Assembly (NCBI GenBank): GCA_030063045.1
Contig: JAQSEB010000082.1
Location: 1,736,001 to 1,800,000, forward strand
Direction: 5' to 3'
DNA from: Pratylenchus scribneri
Lineage: Eukaryota; Nematoda; Chromadorea; Rhabditida; Pratylenchidae
Length of the DNA stretch: 64,000 nt
This document shows positions 36,701-47,900 of the stretch, piece by piece. The position numbers and the translations under genes were made by a program. The notes under the pieces are model-generated. The model did no database searches, was not told the origin of the DNA, and saw only the letters and a list, made by a program, of their open reading frames with translations. Numbering within the stretch: the stretch's first letter is position 1; each line of letters begins with the position of its first letter.

Positions 36701-39700
36701 CGTGTATTATTCCCATTTTTGTTGATTTTTATTGGGCAAATGCCAAAAATGTGACAGACAATTTTCGAGTGGAATTGCCCAACCGACAATTTTGCCAACC
36801 ATTTTTTTGTTTGCCAATTCAAATTTTTAACTCTATAAAAATGAAACCTAAAACCCATTTTCAGAAAGGGGAAATTTACTTTCCCCTTCTTTTTTTCGGG
36901 ACAAAGCGTGCCATTCGCATCCATTAAAAAATGCGTTTTTTATGCCGTTATAAAAAGTGCATTTGAATTTAAAAGGGTAAGAATATTGCGCGCCTTTCCC
37001 CATATAAATCTCCATTAAAGACCACCCAAGGTGAAATACAATATTACAAAAAAATGTGGGGATTAATGCGCACAATTGAATGAGTAGAAAATTGGCATTT
37101 TTTTATATATTAATGTTAATATTAATATGGATTAAATAATGAATAAATGGAATAAAAATATAAAGAATATTTATTAAAAAATGCATTGCCAATATTTATG
37201 CAAATAACAAAAATTTTCCGCTATCTTTTTGATTAATTTTTGGTCAATTTATTTATTTGGAAGGTATGCTCAAAGAAAGTATTTCCGGTGTTTTTGATTT
37301 TGATGATTTCATTTTTGGCCAATTTCCTTTCAACGGGGCAGTAATATTTTTGCAAAGGATTTTGCGTCATTTTTTTGTTTTGGCTTCTCCCCAAATTATC
37401 ATCAACTTTTGGTGGAATGGATGTCTCGAGAATGCAATGTCCCTTTTCCCAAAAATGTCATTCCTATTTATTTAGTATTTTCCCATCATTTTATGAAGGA
37501 AATGAGTGGGTGAAAAAAGAAGTAAATTTAAAGAAAAAGGTTTTTTCCAGGAAATTAAATCTAAAATTGAATAGAAAAAAAGTAATTAAAATTTGCCAAA
37601 AATTAAAGATTAAAAGATCAAAAAATAAACATTAGAGGAATTTATCAGTTTTGACCAAAATTTAAATTTCCCAGGAAATATTGAATATCATAAAAAAATG
37701 CATAAAATTAATGGATGATGGCAACTTTTTTTGGGAGGAAATTTAATACATTTCAGACAAAAATGAGGAAATTTTAAAAAAATTATTGGCTAAATAATTC
37801 GATTCGGTGCTTGAAAATTGAAATATCAAAATTTAAAATTATTTGAATGAAAAATAGTAAATTTATTGAGGAAAATGGCATCTTAAAAATTATAAACGAA
37901 AAAAATAGACGGTCACATGGGGGAGGCGAAAATTGGGACAATAAAATTGAAAAGAAAGGAAGAATAGGGCACTTGGGAATATTTGAGAAATTGCCAAAAA
38001 ATGAAATGGAGGGAAATATTCTTAAGAATGGTGGAAACTGGAAAGTATGCGGGTGGTCCATCCATTGTGAATGGGCTTAAAAGATGAATATAATTTGGGG
38101 AAAGATATATAAATTTATAGAAAGAAATGTACTTTTTGCATAAACAAACAATTAAGGCGGCAATTTAGATGGAAATTTGGATTGTTCTTTCGATTTCCAC
38201 GCTTCTCGATTTCTCCTTCGAATGTCGCCAACTTAACGCAAAAACATTGGTGCTGGGAAAATGAATGTCCTTCCTTTTGGCCATTGGATGCTCCTCTCAA
38301 TTTGCATTAATTATCGCGTTTGCCATTTTTGGTTGCAATTTGAGAATAAAGGAGGGAAAAACAGTGATAAGACATTGAAAGAATATAAAATGTATGCAAA
38401 TGAATGAAAAATGCAACATTATTCAATGAATGTTTTTGTTGGATTATTCAAAATTTATTTTATTTAAAATATTTATTTATCCATTATAAAAAAGTCGGAG
38501 AGAATTATCGCCGCTGGAATATTTTTTTTCTTTAAAAGTGCGATAAATTGTCTGGAGCATGGCTTTCTTTTATTCGCATTGTTCGCAACACAATGGATGG
38601 AAAAATTCAATTCTCTGTCGGTCAATGAAAGGGCAAAATGGCGCGAAAATTGCTTGAAAATAATGCCGAAAAAAGGAAAAAATGCTTTTAGGGTTAAAGC
38701 CGCCTTTCCGAAAGACAATTTACTCTTCGGTCTAATTTTTGAGAGTTTTTCTGGCATTTTTTGCCGGCTTCTTCGTTGAAGCAATCGACTGGAAAGAAAA
38801 TTAACGGGAAAACTCGATGGGCATTTTTTGCTTATTTTTAGAAGGAAGTTTAAGAGAAAGAAGGCTAAAGAATATTTTTGAGGGCATAGATTAAATTTTA
38901 TTATTTTGTACAAAATAATTTTAAGAAATGATGTGTTGAGTTAAAATTCAATTTAAGAGGAGAAAATGGATGGAAAAAATAAAATAAAAAATTATAATTT
39001 TTGTGGCAAATTATTCATAAAAGTGCAGCAAAAAAATGGTGAAATGTCTCATTGAATTGAAAGAAAGGAAATTAGGCGTAAAATTGGTCTATGAAATATA
39101 TTTTAAAATATTTTTCTCAAAATAAAATCGAATAATCCTTTTTTGGGAATAAATTTTGAATTTATAGGTTTTCCAAGTAAAATGAGACCAAAATGCTTGT
39201 CGAGGAAAGGTTATCGGGAAATATTTAAAATTGCGAAAAAAAAATTGAAAATTGCGAAAAGAGTATTGAAAATTGCGAAAAGTTTATAACGGTTTATTGG
39301 TTTGTCCAAAATTCACAAACCATATACCATTGGATAGAGCTCATCAAGACGCATCGAATGGTATATAATTTGTCATGGTTTAATTGGTTTTGAACCAAAC
39401 CCCATTAAGCGGTTTAAGTGGTTTAAAACCCTTAGTTTTTCATCAAGCCACGACAAAATATATACCAATCGACGCGTCTTGACGAGATCTATCGATTGGA
39501 TATAAGGTTTGGGGGTCTAGAACAAACCACTAAACCGTTATAAACTTTTCGCAATTTTCAATACTCTTTTCGCAATTTTCAATGTTTTTTTTCGCAATTT
39601 TCAATGTTTTTTTCGCAAAATTAAATACCATCCAAGGTTATCTATCGCTAATTTAGGAAAAAAAATCCTACAACTACAGTGTATCTTTGGGAAAAAATGT

Positions 39701-42700
39701 GGATTCATTTTGTGTCAAATCTCATTTTCTCCCACTCATAGTATTTCCCAAGAACAGTGGCACAATATGAATTAGGAGGACATAAAATAAATGTGCACAT
39801 TTCTTTGGGTAGAGTTTATTTTGAAGAAGAATGAAATGTGAATTAAAATGCTTTTCGGAATTTATTAATTTATTCATTTTATTGTAATTTTCATTTTGTA
39901 CTTATGTTGGAAATTTGAGTAAATTCACCAAAAATCACTAAAATACTTAATTTTGTGGAATATTTTGGCCATTTTTTTTCTTTTCTTTCCATCAATTATC
40001 TTTTTTTTTCGTTGATTTTCCCACGATTCACGAATTTCCAATTCAAAGGGCAGAATAATTCATTGGGAAGAATTCAAAAATAGCAACAAAATGAATGAAA
40101 TTTAAAAGGAATTTTGGCTCGAATTTCTTCAATACAAAATTGGCAACATTTAAAGAGATTGTGGAATATAAAATTAAATAAATGTTTTTGGATATTTCAA
40201 AAAATTTATTATAATAGTCAAAAAATTTTTTTGTGGTAAAAGTTCTACATGATGCGAATTTTTTGAATGGCTAATTTGGGTTAAAAAGCTTATTCATTCA
40301 TTTTAAACAATAGAAAATTGGACAAATTTTTGGTCATAAAAAAGTCAGACCCTTTTAAAGGAAAAATGAATGGAAATTTGGAATAAATAATTATTAAGGG
40401 AATTCATTGCAAGCTCGAAATATGGAATATGTAGAAATGGAATAAAATATAAAAAATTATTAATAGATATTACAAAATTTTGGTATATTTTTGGTATTAA
40501 ATTGAAAAAAATTAATATTCGTCTAAAATGCAATTTAATAATTATTAGCATAATAAAATATTAATTTTTTGCATTTTTTAATATTTTCATTCATTGCCAT
40601 TTCCGTTTTATTTTTCTTTTCATTTTGGATGGAATCAAAAGGTTTCGGATTTAATGGAGAATTAATGCATTTTGCCATTTTCTTGGAAACTCTTTGGAAA
40701 AGGACCGGATGACCGGAAAGAAAATGTAGAGGATGGGATTTTTGGAAATTATTAAGAAATATTGGGAATGAAAACATTGGCATTTTAAAAGGGCATTAAG
40801 ATAAAATGGGAAAGAATGAAAAATTATTAATATAGGAAATATTTTATAATAAAGTGCAAAATGGAAGGAATTGGCAACAACAATATTTTTGGCCTTAATG
40901 GATTTTGCCAACATTTTTTGGCATATAGGATTAACCGAGGTTTAAGGCTTTTTAAATTTTTATGGTCCAATGAAATTGGGAAAAATTTGGAAATAAAGAA
41001 TGAGGAAATTATTATAAGCAATTTAAAAAAGGAAAATAATAAAAATAAAATTTTAATTTAAAAGTGAAAAAAATTGTTGAATAGGAGAATGGCATAAAAA
41101 AGCGTAGGAGGATTGAATAAATTAAAATTGACACTTTTTCGTCCGAAAAATATTTGGATGGGAGAAATATGGAAATTTTATATCGGTAACATTTGTGCCA
41201 AAAATAGTAAAATTGGCCTGAAATTGATGACCAGTATTAATAATGTTGTTTTTGGGGATGTTTTGGGAGTGGTTAATTCGTCCTAATGTTGCAATAATTA
41301 CCTAATTCAGATTTATGTGATAAATTCAATATTTTATATCAATTTATAATAAAATTATGCCAAAAATTGCAAAAGCATGCAAAAATATTATTCTTTGTTT
41401 TCATTTGTTGAATGAATGAATCCAAAAATTCTTTGGTCCCATTGGCAAGGGAATTTTTCTATTGTTTATTTTCACTCCTTCTTATGATATGATGAAGGTC
41501 GCAGATGTTGTTGGCCCAGAAAATTGACAAAAATAAGTGAATATTTTCGGACAAAATGGAGAAAAAATTGGAATGGTTGGATTTTCAATAATTATTTTTA
41601 TAATTATTTGATAAAAATAATTTATAAATTTTAAATTTTAAAATTTGCTCTCACCTGATGTTGGACCAAAAACATTTGTTCAATTGTCGAATTCATTTGT
41701 AACAAATTTTGAAAATTGGAATTTTTAATAATCTAAAAAAAAATAAAATGAATTATTTTAAAATATTTTTTGAATTTTTACTAAATTTGGATTTTTCATT
41801 TTATGGCCGAAAACTTATTCTAAAATATTCGGCATATTTTTTGAATAATATGCAAATAAAAATGGAAGAAAAATGGCCAAAGAATTTTGATTGACTCCAA
41901 ATCCAAATGGCAAAGATAAAAAAAAAATATAATTTCCTTCGTTAATTTCCTCTTGGCAGATGTTTTTTTACTCAATTTTTGGTCCTTTTGGAAAAGTTAT
42001 TTATAAATTATAATTTAGGTAATTTGGAAATATAAATCTACAAATTGTGCAAATTAATGGTTATAGGGGTATAATTTTGAAAATTATTTATTTTCATATT
42101 TTATTTTTATTGAAAAAAATGAAATTATATATTCAAAATGTATCCTCTGTGTCACCAAAATCAATGATTTTTGAGGTCAAAGTTGAAGCTTTTGAACGAA
42201 AAGACAAATTTTGTTGGCCAATTCTTTGGGGAGAGGCAAAGTGAAAATGGCATTTTGCATTTTCTTCAAGCCAAGCTAATAATGGCCATTTCGGGCCTCA
42301 GCCGGCATTTTCCGCATGAATTCCTTCGCATTTTCAATGCCTTTTATATTATAAAGGAGGACTTTAGTCCTTCATTTCCCATTTCCATGCCCACATCATT
42401 GGCCACCACTTTTTTGCATTATTCGTCAATTCAAAGAGAAAAATGTATTGGAATTCGAATTTGTTGATTTTAATTCAAATAAATATTGAAAATAATAATA
42501 AATATTACCAGTTTACACTAATTTCATTTATTTTTTTTAAAATTAATTTCATCATTTTCTTTCTTCATTGATCTTTAATATCATGCCAGCAGTTGGCCCT
42601 AAAGATGTCCATTTTTCTATGCGCATAAATTGGTGGCAAAGATTTCCAACTCCAATAGGGGGAGAAATTTGTCCCACCATTATACATACCAAAAATAACA

Positions 42701-42904
42701 CATTTTAGGCATTTTGGGGATTTTTGTGATATTATTGAATATTTTTGATTACGCTTTGGCTTTATTTTCTTTTTAACCGAATATATTCATTAATTTGATC
42801 ATAATCAAATCATAAATATAAATGCTCATCAATTAACAAATTTTATAAGATTTTAACAAATCAAAAATATATTCTTTCTCCATTATTTGCGTATGTTTTC
42901 TTTA
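33776..42904. other. Gene-poor region of about 9.1 kb
   Basis: No gene could be assembled. Open frames at 37257-37475 (+), 38473-38913 (-, 146 codons) and 42171-42467 (+) were inspected; they are A/T-run rich, have no recognised motif and no paired splice sites. A foldback element occupies 39230-39625, and ATGG/GATGGATG microsatellites lie at 34575 and 36030. The left end should contain the GPCR promoter. Confidence 0.4.
39230..39625. mobile_element. Foldback element with AAAATTGCGAAAA end repeats
   Basis: The two halves are inverted copies. ACCATTGGATAGAGCTCATC and GACGCATCGAATGGTATATA at the left pair with TATACCAATCGACGCGTC and GAGATCTATCGATTGG at the right. The centre is GGTTTTGAACCAAA/GGTTTAAGTGGTTT. 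Outside the stem each side has several direct copies of ATTGAAAATTGCGAAAA, inverted on the far side. The core closely matches the element at 59600, but the end repeats there are different. Confidence 0.85.
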
Positions 42905-42979
42905 AAATTAAAATAAAATATTTATTTTCAACAATGAATGCTCATCATTTTCCTCTGTGAATACATAATGGCCATAACT

Positions 42980-43462
42980 TCTTTGGCTGGATCGTTTCAT
43001 GCCTATTTTTAATTCAGTGATCAAAATTGGAATTGACCGTTGGCGATTGTCATTTACTGCTAAAGATAAGTAAAATATTAATTAATTTAAAAGTAATTCA
43101 AAAGTACCTTTTCAGTTTTCACGTTGTCCAATTGGTCAAAGTGACATCCCATGAAAAGACTGCTTCAAGATTGATAACATTTGCTGGGCCAGCCGGGACA
43201 ACATTGTTCAATGCAACGATAAAAACAACAAATTTTCGTTCGTTGGTGAAAAATGCAATCGGAACCGGAATTTGGGCTCGGTTCCTTTGTTGGCGAAATA
43301 ATTGTTTTCGGCGATGAACAGCTCAAAGAAGGACAAAATCGACACCAAAAGGAATGGAAACTTGGTATTATTATTCCATCACCATTTGAATTTGTGAAGG
43401 CGATTGGCATAACAACGGTCAAAACCATTTTCTATGACAGCAATGACTATACCCGTTGATTT
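42980..43462 (+). pseudogene. Decayed gene copy, left palindrome arm
   Basis: Two exon-like blocks are seen: one around 43020-43070 containing IGIDRWRLSFTAKD, and a second from about 43116. Coding signal continues across the second block only by changing frame: FHVVQLVKVTSHEK, then DCFKIDNICWASRDN in another frame, then GLGSFVGEIIVFGDEQLKEG. A 4-base deletion relative to the right arm causes one frame change. I do not recognise the family. The pattern of W, Cys and beta-strand-like segments suggests a secreted or lectin-like fold at best. Confidence 0.5.
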
Positions 43463-43590
43463 GATTTTAAATTTGCTGCTAATCGGAATGCAAATTCTTT
43501 GATTTTGCCAAATTTTTTGGGCCAATAAAACTTGTTCAAATCTGCAACATGGTCACTTGCCATTTGATTGATTTGCCGGATAGCTAAAGG
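43448..43590 (-). CDS. C-terminal exon of an unrecognised gene, left arm (partial)
   Basis: On the minus strand, after a good acceptor (CCCTTTAG), an open exon encodes about 46 residues including IRQINQMASDHVADLNKFYW and FAFRLAANLKSNQRV, then stops. A possible preceding exon in the loop (minus strand, about 43755-43665, with FGDNAIVLDDDSRLKEMR) has a good acceptor, but I could not find a phase-matching donor. Its mirror copy in the right arm is on the plus strand at about 43830-43962 with changes (HVATLNIFYW) and no upstream exon, because the loop is not duplicated. Confidence 0.4.
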
Positions 43591-43829
43591 GAAAAATGAT
43601 ATTTCGTTTAAAAATATTATAATTTTTAATTAGCTACCTTTTTTTCCTGGCCTGAAGTTTCATTAATTATTTTCTTTAAGCCAAATTATCCACAATCTCA
43701 TCTCCTTCAATCTGGAATCATCATCTAATACAATTGCATTGTCACCAAAATCACCTAAAAAGTTGACATTAATTTAGAATTTGTCAAAATTTAATATTTC
43801 TAAATAAAATATCATTTTTCCCTTTAGCT

Positions 43830-43962
43830 ATCCGGCAAATCAATCAAATGGCAAGTGACCATGTTGCAACTTTGAATATATTTTATTGGCCCAAAAAATT
43901 TGGCAAAATCAAAGAATTTGCATTCCGATTAGCAGCAAATTTAAAATCAAATCAACGGGTAT
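43830..43962 (+). pseudogene. Mirror copy of the terminal exon, right palindrome arm
   Basis: The reverse-complement duplicate of the 43448-43590 exon. It keeps the acceptor and an open frame to the stop, but it lacks the upstream loop exon on this strand and carries replacement changes. It is therefore probably a non-functional duplicate left by the inversion. Confidence 0.45.
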
Positions 43963-44430
43963 AGTCATTGCTGTCATAGAAAATGGTTTTGACCGTTGTT
44001 ATGCCAATCGCCTTCACAAATTCAAATGGTGATGGAATAATAATACCAAGATTCCATTCCTTTTGGTGCCAATTTTTGTCCTTCTTTGATTTGCTCATCA
44101 CCAAAAACAAAATTTTGTCCAACAAAAGAACCGTCGAGCCATAAATTCCGGTTCCGATTGCATTTTTCACCAACGAACGAAAATTTGTTGTTTTTATCGT
44201 TGCATTGAACAATGTTGTCCCGGCTGGCCCAGCAAATGTTATCAATCTTGAAGCAGTCTTTTCATGGGATGTCACTTTGACCAATTGGACAACGTGAAAA
44301 CTGAAAAGGTACTTTTGAATTACTTTTAAATTAATTAATATTTTACTTATCTTTAGCAGTAAATGACAATCGCCAACGGTCAATTCCAATTTTGATCACT
44401 GAATTAAAAATAGGCATGAAACGATCCAGC
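43950..44430 (-). pseudogene. Decayed gene copy, right palindrome arm
   Basis: This is the mirror of the 42980 copy. One frame runs well from DCFKIDNICWASRDN through NLWLDGSFVGQNFVFGDEQ to WYYYSITI and a stop. It connects to the upstream part (TAKDN-FHVVQLVKVTSHEK) only through a one-base frame change at AAAAGACTGC. That frame change is present in both arms, so it may predate the inverted duplication, or an unusual splice could remove it. Confidence 0.5.
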
Positions 44431-44937
44431 CAAAGAAGTTATGGCCATTATGTATTCATAGAGGAAAATGACGCGAATTCTTTGTTGAATACAAATATTT
44501 TACATAAATTTTAGGAAGGAGAGTCTGAAAAATAAATTAAATGCTTTAATAATTTAATTTAAAAAAACAACAAGATTCTGGGAATTAAATTTATTCTAAA
44601 GCCAACAAATATATTCGAATTTTTAAAAATGTTTTTTTTTATTTACCACACTTTTTAGCTGAATTATAAATGGCAGAAATATTCGCTGGTTATGAATTCA
44701 AGGGGCAGTGATTTTGCCTAAAAGACCTTTTGCCATTCACAAGATGGATTGAATGCAGCTGCAATGAATAGGGTGAATCATTGCCATCGCATTTAAATGT
44801 AAAAAATTGAGAAGGCTTCATTTATGTTATTTAGGATGGAAAAAAAAGAAGTATAAAAAATTGTAAAAATTATTTTTTTATTTCTATTGATTTCTATTGT
44901 AAATTCTTTTATCACTAAAATTGGCACTTTTCTTTAT

Positions 44938-47900
44938 TCATTCGGCATTCACAATAATATCATGCCATCCTTTCTTTCCCTTCTTCTGATTATTTTTATT
45001 CCGAATTCTTTTCAATGGATTCCGGGGCAATTGATGCATTTCTCGTCGAACTTCACTCAAATTTCGATTTTTTGTTTCCGGCAATCGATAAAAGAGGAAT
45101 ATCAAGGCCAAAAATATTGGCTGAATTCAAATTTATTTCGGGCATAAATTAATGAAACCCACAAAAACGAATAATGAAAAATAGGCAATTCCGCCGCCAA
45201 TCCAATTCCTCAATGGGAGAAAAATGCTCAAAAGTGCGGCACGACTAAATAAAATAATTTATTAATTATTTTTATGTTTAATCACCTAAGCATTTGGCCA
45301 AGTGTGGCGAATCCCTGGGCCGCTGAACGAGCATTTTGTTCGACAAGTTCCGCTGAAAAATAATAAAATAAATTGAAAAATAGAAAAAATTGATTAACCA
45401 GGCAGAAAATAACAAACTGGGCCTGGGCCAAATGCAAATGCCACAAGAAAAATTGAGATGGCCCCAATCAAACAAATGCCCAACCATTGCAACTTTTTTG
45501 GAAAAATTTAATTAGGAAGAATTATATTTTACCTGAGTTTTTTCGTAGCCAATCATTAGTCCACTGATTGCAATATTGACGACCAAAATGATGGTCAAAG
45601 TTGTGAGCATCAATGGCCTACGGCCAAATCGATCGATTAGCAAGGCGGATGCAATATTGGCCACCCAAAAATTTTTATGTGTTTATATTTTTGTATTAAA
45701 TATTGGAAATTAGTAAATTTGAGAATTTTAGAATTTAATAAAAAGATGCTGGGCTAATATGATTTATTTTTCGAAATTTCAATTTCATACCTAAAATTAT
45801 TAAACCAAAATATTTTGGGTTTTAAAAATGATTCAAAACCGAATTTAAATTGAAATTTCATAGGTTAATTTTAAGCCGAATATTTTCAAGGCAAATATTT
45901 TTTTGCGTCCCTACTCAACAAACTATTACCCGAGGGCATAATAATGTCTTCTAAGGGTTTAGATTTAGAAAAAGCTCCATTCTCATTAAGAAAAATTTCA
46001 ATTTATAATTAAATCAAATTATTTTATATTTTTAATGGTGATTAAAATATGTGAATTTAAATTAAACCGACCATGCATAATATGCTTAACCCAACATTGG
46101 CCATTGTGGCCCAAGTTTCATCCAGGCCAGTTGTCCGAAATAATTGGACGGCAAATGCATTTATGACTGGCAAAGTTTTTAAATAATTTAATAAAATTTT
46201 AAATATTTTGATTACCAGCAATCCCACTGAATGCCATCGACAATGCCACAACACATCCAACTCTAAAGAAGAATAGTCATTAAATAAAGTGTGCCAAAAT
46301 AAATAAATATAAGTATATTCATGTAAAGAAAATTTAAGATTATTATTATTTGCTCAAAATCTAAATTTCACCTAAAACCAAATAAATATAATATGGAAAC
46401 TTATATTGCGGCTCGTCGATTTTGGCTGGATGTGCCCATTAATTTTCGGATTCCGACCATTTGATTTGTTCCGGCCATTTTGTTCATTTCCATTTTTAAA
46501 TCATCCAAACGCTTTTGGCATTCCTCTTCACTTTTGCAATTATGGTAAATTAAAATTGATTTGGAAGCCTCCTCCTCCATTCCACGACGCAATAAAAATC
46601 TATGTAAAATTCAAAATTTAAATTATTTATTAAAAAAATTCACCCTGGACTTTCTCGGGCAATGAAAAACAGCAATAAAGTGGTCACAAAAAGCTGCAAT
46701 CCTTCCAGACCGAAAATTGTCCACAAATGGCGGGTTGAACCCAAAATGGAAGGAATGCCGGGGAGTGAGCCAAAAATTGTGCCAAATTGAAGAAGAATTC
46801 CAGTGGCCATTGAAACGGAGCCACGGCATCGTTTTGGGCTAATAAATGAATATTTCTTTCAATGTATCGTATTTTCTCTATTAGAAGACCCTTTTCTAAT
46901 AAAAGCGCATTTTAGAAAAGGCTCTGAAAAATATAAGCCCATGGATTTCTAATAGTAAAAATACGGGTAATTATTATTGAATTTGCCTGCATTCAGCCAA
47001 GAATATTCCGGCTAATCCAAGGCAAAGTGCTAAACAGAATCCCAGTCCCAATCGAGCGAATGCAAAAAATTCGAAACTATTTTCCTTAAAAATAAATATT
47101 TTAAGAAAAATTGTAAAAAAAATACAAAAATTGAGATGGCACAGCCAATCAAACATAGAATTGTGAATAAATTCCCTAAAAGAAGGGAACGAAGTCGGCC
47201 AACACGATCAGATAATGGCCTAATTAGGAGGGAGCCGAAAATTGCACCAACAAAAAATAGGGCCACAATGATACTCCATAGGGCCTAAAATGAAAAATTA
47301 ATTTCTTTTTTTTAGTTTGTTAATTTATTTTGAGTAAAAATTTAGAAAGATCAGTGTTAAAAAACAAATTAATTTTAAATAAATATTTGCATTTGAATAT
47401 GAAAAGAAGGGAAAAGAAGAGTAAATAAATAAAGCATTTCGCCCACGTTTTGTGCGCACACTTCAAAAATTATATTTTCCTATTACTTGAAATTATTTTT
47501 TAATAACTATAAGCGGTTATTTTGAATAAATGACGAATTATTTGGCGCTGATCTTTCAATGATGGGTACAATGTAGCCAAAATTGATAAACATTTTTCCA
47601 CTATAAAAATGAGTTTTAAATTCAGATTTCTAAACAATTCAAATCTTCGAATAATAAAAAAAACTCTGATATAAAAATAATCCCAAAAAATGTTCATCAA
47701 AATTTTCATTTTCGTCCAACTTTTTATGATTGTATTCACTCGATCCATTTCAAATTCAAATGGATTTCCATCAGGAATGCCATCATTCCCTCAAAATAAT
47801 CTTGGAAGAAACAATGAACAAAATGGCGGCTTCGGCTTTTCATTAGATGGCAGCGGGACTTCAAAGTAATAATTTAACAAAAATTACACGAAAATAATTT

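Larger units (their letters stand above)
42905..44515. repeat. 1.6-kb palindrome: two ~700-bp inverted arms around a ~170-bp loop
   Basis: The left arm (about 42905-43620) recurs in reverse complement at about 43790-44515 at very high identity, including landmarks such as ATGGCCATAACTTCTTTGGC, TTTCATGCCTATTTTTAA and GCAAGTGACCATGTTGCA. Arms differ by a few substitutions and by small indels (for example 4 bases near 43270 and 1 base near 43338). The loop (about 43620-43790) is single copy. Both arms carry gene-like sequence on both strands. Confidence 0.9.

Noticed and set aside
38473..38913. 146-codon minus-strand open frame
   Set aside because: It is rich in Lys/Phe from A/T runs, has no domain pattern and no splice partners, and the plus strand is also open; probably chance.
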